From positions 62,001-126,000 of the forward strand of contig NZ_JAGKSD010000006.1 in assembly GCF_017942225.1 (NCBI RefSeq): a stretch of DNA of 64,000 nucleotides, read 5' to 3'. A program made the translations under genes and the position numbers. The DNA comes from Corynebacterium sp. Marseille-P3884. Its GTDB lineage: Bacteria > Actinomycetota > Actinomycetes > Mycobacteriales > Mycobacteriaceae. Within the stretch, counting starts at the first letter, position 1. Every line of letters begins with the position of its first letter. Shown here piece after piece: positions 29,933 through 38,307 of the stretch. The notes beneath the pieces were generated by a model. That model was not told the DNA's origin, searched no databases, and saw nothing but the letters and a program-made list of their open reading frames with translations.

Positions 29933-30783
29933 GCCCAGCTCGCCGTCATGATGCCGTCTGGCATCTCGTTGGGCTGGGCTACTCCCAAAGGCGTGCCTGC
30001 CAGATCGTTGGACTTTCTCGTAGTGCTTATCGGCGCGCTAGGATCCGTCAGGGCAAGCAGGATAAGTACGCGGACCTCAGGGCGTGGATGCACGAATTCG
30101 CGCGTGATCACCGCCGGTGGGGACACCGGCGCGCCTGGAGGACCGCCCTCACCGAGGGGTACGGGATATGCCGGGAAACCTTCCGGAGGATTTGGCGTGA
30201 AGAAGGCCTGCGCGTCCTACCCAGGAAGTAGCGCAAACGCGTCGATGGTCACGGCCAGCGCGATGTTCCTGCCGGCCAGTACCCGAACGACGTGTGGGCG
30301 CTGGATTTCCAGTTCGATTCAACATGGCACGGCAAGACGATCAAGATCTGCAACATCATCGATGAATACACTCGCGAGCACGTCGCCTTCACAGTCGACA
30401 AGAAGATCGACGCGGATTCGGTGATCGAGCTGCTCGACCTCGCTTGTTGTGACCAAGGCGGGCGCCCGCGGGTGATCCGGATGGATAACGGCCCCGAGTT
30501 CATCGCTCATGCGCTCAAGGAATGGGCTGGGGAGGATGAAACGATTCAGGCGTTTATCCCGCCCGGTCAGCCCTGGCATAACGGTTATGTCGAGTCTTTC
30601 CACAACCGAATGCGTGACGAACTCTTAGAAGACAACAGCATCGAGAATCTCGAACATGCACGGATGCTCGTGGCCCAGTGGTCGCAGCGGTACAATGACT
30701 TCCACCCGCATTCCTCGCTGGGCTACCTCAGTCCACGGAAGTATGCGGAACAATGGAAACATGAAAACACGGTCAACGCTTAA
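29902..30783 (+). pseudogene. IS3-family transposase OrfB, interrupted by an in-frame amber codon
   Basis: The frame is one base back from orfA. Codons 1-109 encode the N-terminal HTH_21-type region (GYSQRRACQIVGLSRSAYRR, then WGHRRAWRTALTEGYGICRE). A TAG at 30229-30231 follows RVLPRK; beyond it the same frame continues RKRVDGHGQRDVPAG. It then gives a complete rve integrase core with the acidic triad in WALDFQFD, RMDNGPEF and YVESFHNRMRDE, and the usual PHSSLGYLSPRKYAEQW end. Only this one codon breaks the gene, so the loss is recent or occasionally suppressed. Confidence 0.88.
29920..29980 (+). other. Programmed -1 ribosomal frameshift signal between orfA and orfB
   Basis: GGGAAAC at 29920-29926 is in X XXY YYZ register with orfA (G GGA AAC). 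Five bases later an 8-bp perfect stem (29932-29939 with 29973-29980) begins, enclosing a second 6-bp hairpin (GATGCC/GGCATC, 29950-29965). Slippage by -1 enters the orfB frame at KLLSPARRH. Confidence 0.8.
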
Positions 30784-30814
30784 ACCAACTGGACCGAATT
30801 CTTAGGCCACCCCA

Positions 30815-30818
30815 ATGA
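30815..30818. repeat. Target-site duplication, right copy (ATGA)
   Basis: This is the second copy of the 4-bp direct repeat flanking the insertion sequence. It coincides with the apparent start codon of the downstream epimerase fragment. Confidence 0.8.
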
Positions 30819-32110
30819 CAGTCGTCTCCGGGGCCGATTCACTCAAAGACGGCACCACAGAGTTCTCCCTGCCCGCCGGGCAGAAATGGATCGCCCGCCA
30901 CCAGCCGCAGGGCTTCGTCGACCATGAACAATTCGTCGACGAGGCCGCCAACACTCCGATCAAGCAGCTGACGAAGTGGCGCCACGAGCACCGTTTTGAA
31001 GAAGTAGGAGGAACAACCCGCATCACCGACACCGTGCACACAACAGCACCGGAAAAGGTGCTCTCCCCCGCATTCGCCTACCGCCAGCACCAACTCGCCG
31101 AAGACATCGCGTTTCTCAAACGCATGAACCAGCTGGGCACGACCGACTACGACGACCAGCCACGCACACTCACCGTTGCCATGACTGGTTCCCGCGGGCT
31201 GGTCGGCACGGCACTTAGCGCGCAGCTTTCCACCGCGGGCCACAAAGTCATTCAGCTCGTGCGTGGCACACCGCGACACAACGGCGCGCACGAACAGCGC
31301 CACTGGGACACGGAGGACCCGGACGCGACGCTTTTCGACGGCGTCGATGCCGTCGTACACCTGGCCGGCGAGTCGATCATGGGCAGGTTCACCGATGAGC
31401 ACAAGGCAGACATCTACTCCTCGCGCATTGGCCCCACGCGCCGGCTCGCACGTCTGGCCGCTGAATCCGGCGTGCGGACATTCATCAGCGCCTCCGCGAT
31501 CGGCTTTTACGGCACGGACGCCGGTGGCCGTGTCCACACCGAATCCGATTCACGCGGTGACGGATTTTTGGCCGATGTCGTGGACGAATGGGAACGCGCC
31601 ACCATCTACGCGAAGAACGCAGGCGTCCGAACCGTGAATATCCGCACCGGCCTCGCGCTATCCGGCGCGGGCGGCCTGCTCCCCCTGCTGAAGCTCTCCG
31701 CGCAAACGGCGCTGAGCGCGCGCTTCGGCAACGGCGATTTCTGGATGTCGTGGGTCGCGCTCGACGACCTCACGGATATCTACTTCCGCGCGCTTATCGA
31801 CGATTCCCTCACTGGCCCCGTCAACGCGACGGCGCCTACCACGGTGACCAATGCGGAATTGTCGAAGACCCTGACGTCGTTGCTCCACCGACCGGAGCTC
31901 ATCGGCATTCCCGAATTCGGCCCGAAGCTTCTGCTCGGCGACGAGGGTGCTCACGAATTAGCGTTAGCCGACCAGCGCGTCGAGCCAGCGAAGCTGATAA
32001 GCCTCGACCACCACTTCCGCTACCCGCACCTCATCGACGCATTGCGTCACGAGCTCGGCAAGGAAGACTTCTTAGGCACTAAAGAAGACTTCTTAAGCAC
32101 CAAGCGCTAG
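30815..32110 (+). pseudogene. 3' part of TIGR01777-type NAD(P)-dependent epimerase gene, separated from its start by the IS
   Basis: The 431-codon frame holds the rest of the SRPBCC-like domain (about 1-110) followed by an SDR epimerase domain (about 120-425). The Rossmann motif is MTGSRGLVGTALSA; other family segments are VDAVVHLAGESIMGRF, SASAIGFYGTDAGG and NIRTGLALSGAGG. With the upstream 41 codons the intact protein would be about 472 residues. The ATG at 30815 lies in the target duplication and has no ribosome-binding site, so efficient translation is unlikely. A shortened but folded epimerase domain could still be made from an internal start. The substrate of this family is unknown. Confidence 0.85.
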
Positions 32111-32147
32111 GCGCAGCGGGCGGATGAGAGATGTAGCCTAGGGTGCC

Positions 32148-32645
32148 ATGACAACACCGAACGACAATCCCGTCACGGACCCAGACGCCGCTGGCGACAG
32201 CTCCGCCGCCGTCGACACCGACGTTGTCCGCGACGTCACGCTGGCCGATATCGCCACCGTCCTCGAGGGTGAAGAACTCGAATACCGCTTGGAAGAGCCG
32301 GTCGTGCGCACCGGTTTCGTCAACGCCGCCATGGTCTTCACCATCGACGACGGCACGCTCGTATTCGAGTCCGTCTGGCGCGGCGAATTCGCACCCGAGG
32401 ATGTCCCTTCCCTGCTGCACGCCACCAACGAGTACAACCAGACGCACTTCACCCCGACGTTGCGCTTCTTCCAGAGTGAAGAGAACACCCTCGCCATCAC
32501 CGGTGTGCGCACCCTCGATGTGAGCAAGGGCCTGTCGCCGAACCAGCTCGGCGCCTTCGTTGTCACGTCGATCCACTCGACGATGCAGGCATTTGACTAC
32601 CTCGCGCAATCTTTCCCGACTGCTGTGACGTGGGAGGAGAACTAA
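32148..32645 (+). CDS. YbjN-domain protein (first of tandem pair)
   Basis: A 165-residue cytosolic protein of the YbjN family, structurally related to type III secretion chaperone folds but of unclear function in actinobacteria. After a disordered Asp/Pro-rich N-terminus (about 1-28), the domain runs from VTLADIATVLEGEELEYRLE through the strand FESVWRGEF to VVTSIHSTMQAFDYLAQSFP. A TAGCCT box eight bases before the ATG suggests a leaderless or very short-leader transcript. The stop lies one base before the next YbjN-like gene, so the two are cotranscribed. Confidence 0.8.
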   Translation: MTTPNDNPVTDPDAAGDSSAAVDTDVVRDVTLADIATVLEGEELEYRLEEPVVRTGFVNAAMVFTIDDGTLVFESVWRGEFAPEDVPSLLHATNEYNQTHFTPTLRFFQSEENTLAITGVRTLDVSKGLSPNQLGAFVVTSIHSTMQAFDYLAQSFPTAVTWEEN

Positions 32646-32646
32646 T

Positions 32647-33117
32647 ATGACCGACCAGAACACGACCCCCAGCCAGGTCACGATCGACCGCATCGTCGAC
32701 GCCGCCTCCCAGTCTGGCATCGGCCTTTCCGCCGACGCCAGCGGCCGCGCCGCCCACGGCACGCATGAGGAGCTCGAACTCATGGCGGTTCTGCTCGACT
32801 CGGTGTTCATTGTCCGCGCTGACTCGGAGACCGATACCGCAGCCGACTCCCCCGACGCGTCCTACTACCTGGCCGCCAACGAGGTGAACTCGACGCTGAT
32901 CGGCGCACGTGCGATCGTGGGCAACCGCGCCGAGAATATCGTCGTGCGCACCGAGGCCGAGCAGTCCGTCGCAGCTGGCATGACTGATGCGCAGCTGCGC
33001 TCCGCCGTTCAGACCGCCGTCAACGGTGTCGTCAGCGCACACAACGCCATGTCCGCTCTCCACGAGCAGATCGCTGAGGCGCAGGCAAAGCTGGCTGCGG
33101 AAAACAGCCAGGATTAA
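32647..33117 (+). CDS. YbjN-like protein (second of tandem pair)
   Basis: A 156-residue cytosolic protein that resembles its upstream neighbour in size and layout: an N-terminal helix (VTIDRIVDAASQSGIGLSAD), central strands (VLLDSVFIVRADSE) and a C-terminal helical end (LHEQIAEAQAKLAAENSQD). The similarity is weaker than for the first copy, so the YbjN assignment is less certain. The ATG has GGAGGAGAA upstream within the end of the first gene. A heterodimer of the two products is a reasonable guess. Confidence 0.7.
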   Translation: MTDQNTTPSQVTIDRIVDAASQSGIGLSADASGRAAHGTHEELELMAVLLDSVFIVRADSETDTAADSPDASYYLAANEVNSTLIGARAIVGNRAENIVVRTEAEQSVAAGMTDAQLRSAVQTAVNGVVSAHNAMSALHEQIAEAQAKLAAENSQD

Positions 33118-33205
33118 CTCACAACGCTCCCACCCCACTGTGGTGAATAATAGGGGCACAAAAGGACACCCACCGGAGAGAGACACCCAGCAACGGAGCA
33201 CCGCG

Positions 33206-33649
33206 ATGACGAACCCACATGGCCATCAGTACCCGCAGCAGCCGGGCGGCTATTCGCACTACGGGTCTGGTCCGTACGGCTATCAGCACGGCGGACCGCA
33301 GCAGGGGCCGCAACCAGGCCAGCCCTTCGCTCAACCGTCGCCGTACCACTCCATGCCACAGAACGACAGGTCGAAAACCGGTTGCCTCGCCGGGTTCCTT
33401 GTGTTTTTCACTGCGCTTCTCCCGATCGTTCTCGGCATCATCAGCATCTTGGTCATCGTCGGAGCGGTCTTTTTCGCCATCATGGTCTCCGAAAGCGGAG
33501 AAACGTCAAGCACCACCACGTCGTCTTCTGTCACGGCCACGTCGACAGCAGTGACCCCCACCGCATCGACGACTCGCCCCACCGCGCCGGGCGGGGATTC
33601 AAGTTTCGAACCGCCCGAGCCCTCGGGAAGCCCGGGCTATATCCGCTAG
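33206..33649 (+). CDS. Low-complexity single-pass membrane protein
   Basis: A 147-residue protein of unknown function. Residues 1-50 are rich in Gly, Pro, Gln, Tyr and His (QYPQQPGGYSHYGSGPYG). A long hydrophobic segment (about 60-90: CLAGFLVFFTALLPIVLGII) is followed by a Ser/Thr/Pro-rich tail (SSTTTSSSVTATSTAVTPT). The N-terminus is probably cytoplasmic and the tail external, an arrangement common in actinobacterial envelope proteins. The ATG at 33206 with GGAG ten bases upstream is preferred, because the open frame further upstream overlaps the YbjN gene. Confidence 0.65.
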   Translation: MTNPHGHQYPQQPGGYSHYGSGPYGYQHGGPQQGPQPGQPFAQPSPYHSMPQNDRSKTGCLAGFLVFFTALLPIVLGIISILVIVGAVFFAIMVSESGETSSTTTSSSVTATSTAVTPTASTTRPTAPGGDSSFEPPEPSGSPGYIR

Positions 33650-33654
33650 CCGAA

Positions 33655-34413
33655 TTATTTCCGCAGTTCGTGGTTCAGAGCTTCTAGCTCAGCACCGCCC
33701 GACATTTCTTTTGTGAGCTCGTCCAGTGTCACCTCGTCGCGTGAGGCGTTGAGTTCTTGGCGGCCGAGCTTCAAGATCGTGAAATGGTCGCCCACCATGT
33801 ACGCATGGTGCGGGTTGTGGGTGACAAAGACGACGGCGACACCACGGTCGCGTGCCGAGGCGATGAATTTGAGCACCACTCCCGATTGCTTCACGCCCAA
33901 TGCTGCGGTCGGCTCGTCGAGCACCACCACGCGGGCACCGAAGTAGACAGCGCGCGCGATGGCCACCACCTGGCGCTGACCGCCGGAGAGATTGCCGATC
34001 TCCACGTCGACGTCGGGAATATCAATCCCCATCTCATGTAGCTGCTCAGAGCAGATGCGCTTCATCTCAGCTTGCTTGAGCATTCCGAAGGCGCCGGTCA
34101 GCTCTTGGCCCAAGAAGAAATTGCGCCACACGCTCAGCTCGTCTACGACTGCCAGGGTCTGGTAGACCGTGGCGATACCGGCATCAATCGCGTCGCGGGG
34201 TGAAGAAAAGGTGGCGGGTGAGCCGTCGATAAGCAATTCTCCGCTCGTCTGTTCGTGCAAACCCGCAAGAATCTTGATGAGCGTGGATTTTCCGGCGCCG
34301 TTGTCGCCGAGCACGCACGTGACCTCTCCTTCTTTGATGTCGAGGTCGACTCCGCGGAGGGCGTCGAAGCTGCCGTAGGACTTGGTGATGTCCCGCAATT
34401 CGATGATGGCCAT
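33655..34413 (-). CDS. Sugar ABC transporter ATP-binding protein (FrcA/RbsA-half type)
   Basis: A 252-residue single ATPase domain that powers import with the adjacent permease. Walker A is GDNGAGKSTLIKIL, the signature LSGGQRQVVAIARAV and Walker B VVVLDEPTAAL, all intact. Unlike RbsA/MglA it has only one nucleotide-binding domain, so it should act as a homodimer, as in FrcA systems. It is the last gene of a three-gene operon (binding protein, permease, ATPase), three bases after the permease, with GGAGG before the ATG. Confidence 0.92.
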   Translation of the reverse strand: MAIIELRDITKSYGSFDALRGVDLDIKEGEVTCVLGDNGAGKSTLIKILAGLHEQTSGELLIDGSPATFSSPRDAIDAGIATVYQTLAVVDELSVWRNFFLGQELTGAFGMLKQAEMKRICSEQLHEMGIDIPDVDVEIGNLSGGQRQVVAIARAVYFGARVVVLDEPTAALGVKQSGVVLKFIASARDRGVAVVFVTHNPHHAYMVGDHFTILKLGRQELNASRDEVTLDELTKEMSGGAELEALNHELRK

Positions 34414-34416
34414 GGG

Positions 34417-35496
34417 CTACCTCCGCTTCGTGATGTTGGCGAACGACGTGTTGGTGAACACTGCGAAAAGCAGCATCGCGCCGAGGAAGAATTTGAACCA
34501 GTCGGGATTCCACCCGGCGTAGACAATGCCCTGGTTCGTCATTCCGAAGATGAGCGCGCCGATCATCGTGCCGATGGCGGTGCCGCGGCCGCCTTTCATC
34601 GCGCAACCGCCGATGACGGCCGCGATAATGTACAAGAACTCGTTGCCCACGCCCTGGCCGGCTTGGATGGAATCGAACGCGAACAGCGTGTGCATACCCA
34701 CGAACCAGGCAGCGAAACCGACGGTCATAAATAGTGCGACCTTGACGCGGCGCACAGGGACGCCCACTGCGCGCGCGGCTTCCTCGTCGCCGCCGACCGC
34801 TGTGATCCAGTTGCCGAATTTCGTGCGGAAGAGAATGAACGAGGCAATGGCGACAAACAGCAACCACCAAACGACCGTGACGCTGATGCGTACGTCGCCA
34901 ATGTGGAAGCTGCCGGCGAAGAATGTGCGCGCTGATGGGAAGCCCTCCATGTCGGCGATCGTCGGTGTAGCCACCTGGCCGGTGACGAGTTTTGTCACCG
35001 CGAGGTTAAGACCTTGAAGCATGAGAAAGGCGGCCAGGGTGATGAGGAAGCTGTCGATGCCTGTGCGTGAGACGAGAATGCCGTTGAGCGCACCGATGCC
35101 GAGAGAAATGAGCAGGGCAAGGCCCGCTCCCACCCACGAGTTCAGGTGCAGGTTGTAGTTGAGCATCGTCGCCGCGAGTGCCGCGGTGGTGACGGCGACA
35201 CCGGAAGACAGGTCGAATTCGCCGCCGATCATGAGAAGGCCGACGGCCAGCGCAACAATGCCGAGCGTCGAGCTAGCGTAAAGGATCGTCGCTATCGCCT
35301 CGAACGAACGGAATGCGGGCGCGACTGCGAGAAACAGCGCGAGGATGACCAGGAAACCGAGCAAGCTAGCCAGCTCCGGACGGCGGATCAGCTTCGCCAG
35401 ACCAGTATGCGTCCTGAGTCGATCGTCCGGTTCTGCGTCCTGCGGTGAGACGTGGGCTGTCACGTCTTTGTCCGGCTGCGGTGCGACTGTGCTCAT
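34417..35496 (-). CDS. Sugar ABC transporter permease (BPD_transp_2 family)
   Basis: A 359-residue polytopic inner-membrane protein with about eight to ten hydrophobic segments after a 37-residue cytosolic N-terminus. The segment GLLMIGGEFDLSSGVAVTTA is the diagnostic BPD_transp_2 (RbsC/FrcC) signature, and GNEFLYIIAAVIGGCAMKGG with RGTAIGTMIGALIFG forms the conserved C-terminal half. The ATG overlaps the binding-protein stop by four bases (ATGA). It partners the ATPase encoded downstream. Confidence 0.92.
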   Translation of the reverse strand: MSTVAPQPDKDVTAHVSPQDAEPDDRLRTHTGLAKLIRRPELASLLGFLVILALFLAVAPAFRSFEAIATILYASSTLGIVALAVGLLMIGGEFDLSSGVAVTTAALAATMLNYNLHLNSWVGAGLALLISLGIGALNGILVSRTGIDSFLITLAAFLMLQGLNLAVTKLVTGQVATPTIADMEGFPSARTFFAGSFHIGDVRISVTVVWWLLFVAIASFILFRTKFGNWITAVGGDEEAARAVGVPVRRVKVALFMTVGFAAWFVGMHTLFAFDSIQAGQGVGNEFLYIIAAVIGGCAMKGGRGTAIGTMIGALIFGMTNQGIVYAGWNPDWFKFFLGAMLLFAVFTNTSFANITKRR

Positions 35497-36491
35497 CGCA
35501 ACCCCTTCTTCGCCGCCTCAGTGACCTTGTCCACGTTGGAGCTGTCGACGAAACTCGGGCCGGTGAAGACCGGTTGGCCACCGCCGAAGGTGCCGCCGTT
35601 GCGCTTCGCCACCCACAGCGAATCCACCGCCAGGTACCCCTGCAGGTACGGCTGCTGGTCCACCGCCCAGGCGATTCGGCCGTCGGCAATCGCGTCGACG
35701 AGCTCCGCGTTGGTGTCGAAGGTGACCACCTGGGCTTCCGCGCCCGACTGCTTCACCGATTCGGTGGCACGCATGGCCACCGGGGCCTGCAGCGCGAAAA
35801 CGGTGTCGAAACTGGAGTCCTGACTAAGCTTCGAGCTGATCGTCGCTTGCACCGAAGTCAGGTCTTGGCCGTTGACGTAGAGGTGCTCGACCTCGCCGTC
35901 GTCAAGCCCCTGTTTCACTCCGTTACAACGCGCTTCCTGCGAAGAATTTCCCTGCTCGTGGATGACGCAGAGAACCTTCTTCTTCCCTTCTTCTTTGAGC
36001 CTCTCGCCTGCCCTGGTGCCGGCGATGGTCTCGTCCTGGCCGAAGAATCCGCTGAGCCCGTAGGTTGTGTAATCGTCCATACCGGCATTCAGCCCAACCG
36101 TTGGGATTCCCGCGTCGACGGCGTTCTGCGCCGCGGGACCGATGGCTTCCGCATTCGGCATGGTCACCGCAATGCCGTCGACATTGGAATCGACCGCGGA
36201 GCGAACCAAGTTGGCCTGGTTCGGCGCTTGCGGGTCGGAGGAATACCGCAGCTCGATATTGTCTTTTTTGGCTGCGTCCTCCGCGCCCTTGCGCACAAGA
36301 TCCCAGAAGGTGTCACCGGGTGCGCCATGCGTGACCATCGCGACGACGTACCGCGGGGTGTCCACCCCTCCGGCGGTGCCGTCAGAACCGTCGTTGCGCG
36401 GCGCCCCACCGGTGGCCGAGCACCCCGCCGCAGTCAGTCCGACAACTGCAACGATAGACGCTGCCTTGAAAAGTCTTCCGATTTTTAACAC
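35493..36491 (-). CDS. Sugar ABC transporter substrate-binding lipoprotein (periplasmic-binding protein 4 type)
   Basis: A 332-residue lipoprotein. The signal peptide ends TAAGC with the acylated Cys at residue 24, followed by a Gly/Asp-rich linker. The two-lobed sugar-binding domain begins YVVAMVTHGAPGDTFWDLVR and includes GIAVTMPNAEAIGPAAQNAV, PTVGLNAGMDDY and WAVDQQPYLQGYLAVDSLW, typical of ribose/fructose/inositol-type binding proteins. The exact sugar cannot be predicted. It starts with GTG at 36491 and is the first gene of the operon. No regulator or catabolic gene is attached. Confidence 0.9.
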   Translation of the reverse strand: MLKIGRLFKAASIVAVVGLTAAGCSATGGAPRNDGSDGTAGGVDTPRYVVAMVTHGAPGDTFWDLVRKGAEDAAKKDNIELRYSSDPQAPNQANLVRSAVDSNVDGIAVTMPNAEAIGPAAQNAVDAGIPTVGLNAGMDDYTTYGLSGFFGQDETIAGTRAGERLKEEGKKKVLCVIHEQGNSSQEARCNGVKQGLDDGEVEHLYVNGQDLTSVQATISSKLSQDSSFDTVFALQAPVAMRATESVKQSGAEAQVVTFDTNAELVDAIADGRIAWAVDQQPYLQGYLAVDSLWVAKRNGGTFGGGQPVFTGPSFVDSSNVDKVTEAAKKGLR

Positions 36492-36578
36492 CCATACAGT
36501 GTGCCCCGCGCAGCGAAGGAAACCCGCATTCCAGAGCGACTTGACCGATTCAGAAGACTGCTCGCCGCATGCGCGAAC

Positions 36579-37292
36579 TTAGATATCGGAAAGGCCCGGC
36601 CCGATGGGCACATCATCGACGATCGGGGTTAGCTCTGCCATGGCCGCTTTCATGTCGGCGATGTCCGCCTCATCGCCCTTGGAATGGCGAAACTGGTCGG
36701 CGGTCACCATCGCATTGCCCATGTTCGTGGTGCAGAAGAACAAGCGCAGATCAGCCGGCGGGTTCTTGGCGCAGGCGAAATAGCGTCCCTCGACGGTGAA
36801 TTCGAGGTTGTCGAAAGACACGACCTCTTCTCCGTTCTCCCGTTGCTGTCGCTGGTAGTCCTCCGCGATGAAGGTCCGGAACTCATCGGCCGCCCGTTGC
36901 GGCTCGTCCGGGCAGGTGCTGTACGCGTCGCCCTCTTCGAGGTACGCGGCACCGACTGAATATTGCCACTGACCTGAGCCGTCCTGGTAGAACTTGTTCC
37001 AACCTCCGTCCATATCGTTGCTGAAGTTCGGGTCATGCGGCAGCTGGGTGAAGAACTCTGGCATTTTGTCCTGGAGTGCGTTGATGCTCGCTTCTCTGGC
37101 GCACGCTTTAGGATCAGGCTGCTCCAAAGTCGCGGAAACGGTCGCTTCGTCTTGCGCGATGTTTTCTTGGCCACTGTTCGTCGCCTCTGTCGAGCCATCG
37201 TCATTCATCGCGCCGCCGTCGTGGCTCGAGCAGCCCACCAGCATCACCGACGATGCCACAAGTGCTAGTACGGCCGTGTTCACTCTTCGCAT
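36579..37292 (-). CDS. Lipoprotein of unknown function
   Basis: A 237-residue exported protein with the signal peptide MRRVNTAVLALVASSVMLVG and lipobox LVGC (acylated Cys 21). An acidic linker runs to about residue 60. The globular part contains further cysteines (KACAREA, YSTCPDE, YFACAKN, LFFCTTN), suggesting two disulfides, and a YLEEGDAYSTCPDEPQRAAD segment. The cysteine count and size recall DUF3558-like lipoproteins, but the match is weak and I do not name a family. The ATG at 37292 has GAGGG upstream. It stands between the sugar ABC operon and the PPK2 gene. Confidence 0.75.
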   Translation of the reverse strand: MRRVNTAVLALVASSVMLVGCSSHDGGAMNDDGSTEATNSGQENIAQDEATVSATLEQPDPKACAREASINALQDKMPEFFTQLPHDPNFSNDMDGGWNKFYQDGSGQWQYSVGAAYLEEGDAYSTCPDEPQRAADEFRTFIAEDYQRQQRENGEEVVSFDNLEFTVEGRYFACAKNPPADLRLFFCTTNMGNAMVTADQFRHSKGDEADIADMKAAMAELTPIVDDVPIGPGLSDI

Positions 37293-37390
37293 GCATCCCT
37301 CTTCGCTTGTGCTCAACGTACGGGCCTGTTTTGCCCGCAAGATTACACACACGGGTCCACCTGGGATGCGATTTTTATGAAAGCGTTGTG

Positions 37391-37430
37391 CAGCGTGGCT
37401 GCGACGCCGGCAGCGTGGCTGCGACGCCGG
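37391..37430. repeat. Exact 20-bp tandem duplication
   Basis: GCAGCGTGGCTGCGACGCCG occurs twice head to tail (37391-37410, 37411-37430), 15 bases after the PPK2 gene end. Each copy contains the small inverted repeat GCAGC/GCTGC, so the array can fold as two short hairpins. Confidence 0.8.
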
Positions 37431-37444
37431 TGTGGTGTCCGGTC

Positions 37445-38293
37445 TTAGGACTCTTCGAGGCGCTTGAGTTCGGCCTCAGGGTCGAAGTCCGGCTCGGGCC
37501 ACTCCAGGTCAAGCTCGCGCAGTGCTTTCAGCAGCAGGGTCTTGACCACGGTGCGGCAATAGTCCTTGTCGTCGGAAGGCACGCAGTACCACGGGGCGAC
37601 GTCGGTGGACGTGCGCTTGAGCGCGATCTCGTAAGCCTCCTGGAACTTGTCCCACAGCATGCGGTCTTCGATATCGCCCGGGTTGTACTTCCAGTGCTTG
37701 TCCTCGCGCTCAATGCGCTCGCGCAGGTTCTCGCCCTGGAATTCCTTGGAGATATGCGGCATGACCTTGATGATCTTGGTGCCCTTCGCCGCTGCTTCCG
37801 CCTCGAAGTCCACAATCGCGCCGTAGCGGCGCTCAATCTCCTCCGGCGGTGCCATTTCGCGGACGCGCTGCACCAGCACATCTTCGTAGTGGGAGCGGTC
37901 GAACACACTCACCATGCCCGGCTCAGGCAGGTGCGGTGCGATCCGCCACAGGAAGTCGTGCTTTTTCTCTTCCTCAGTGGGTTTACCGAAGGCCGTGATC
38001 TGCACGCCCTGCGGGTCGAGCACATCGCCCACGACATTTCGGATAATCCCGCCTTTTCCGGACGTATCCATTCCCTGAAGCACGAGCAAAATGGATCCAG
38101 TGCCCTCAACGCCGGCGCGGGCATTGGCGTACAAGCACTCCTGGAGATCGGCGATCTCTTCGTCGTACTTTTCAAATGCCTCGTCGACATTGCCCTTTTT
38201 CACACCAGGCGTGGAGTCCGGGTCCACATCCGCGAGCACGAAATCTTCATCGACGCGGAGCGCCTCAGCTTCCTTGATCGATACCTTCGCCAT
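37445..38293 (-). CDS. ppk2: Polyphosphate kinase 2 family protein (polyphosphate:nucleotide phosphotransferase)
   Basis: This family transfers phosphate between inorganic polyphosphate and nucleoside mono- or diphosphates. The 282-residue protein has Walker A GMDTSGKGG (74-82), Walker B FDRSHYEDVLVQRV and the lid-region KHWKYNPGDIEDRMLWDKF. The size and the N-terminal LRVDEDFVLADVDPDSTPG stretch fit the class III-like subgroup (TIGR03709), which acts on AMP and ADP; class assignment is inference. The ATG at 38293 has GGAGTACACC upstream and follows nusB by 14 bases, so it is probably cotranscribed with nusB. Confidence 0.9.
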   Translation of the reverse strand: MAKVSIKEAEALRVDEDFVLADVDPDSTPGVKKGNVDEAFEKYDEEIADLQECLYANARAGVEGTGSILLVLQGMDTSGKGGIIRNVVGDVLDPQGVQITAFGKPTEEEKKHDFLWRIAPHLPEPGMVSVFDRSHYEDVLVQRVREMAPPEEIERRYGAIVDFEAEAAAKGTKIIKVMPHISKEFQGENLRERIEREDKHWKYNPGDIEDRMLWDKFQEAYEIALKRTSTDVAPWYCVPSDDKDYCRTVVKTLLLKALRELDLEWPEPDFDPEAELKRLEES

Positions 38294-38307
38294 GGCTCGG
38301 TGTACTC

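Larger units (their letters stand above)
29567..30814 (+). mobile_element. IS3-family insertion sequence (IS407/IS51-like group), 1248 bp
   Basis: The element carries imperfect terminal inverted repeats: TGGAGTGCCTTAGG onward at the left and, read inward, TGGGGTGGCCTAAG onward at the right. Each reaches a shared GGTCC about 20 bases in. It is flanked by a 4-bp direct repeat ATGA. It contains orfA and, one frame back, orfB with a DDE integrase domain, the standard IS3-family organisation. It interrupts an epimerase gene. An amber codon inside orfB suggests it can no longer move by itself. The group assignment rests on protein resemblance only. Confidence 0.92.
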
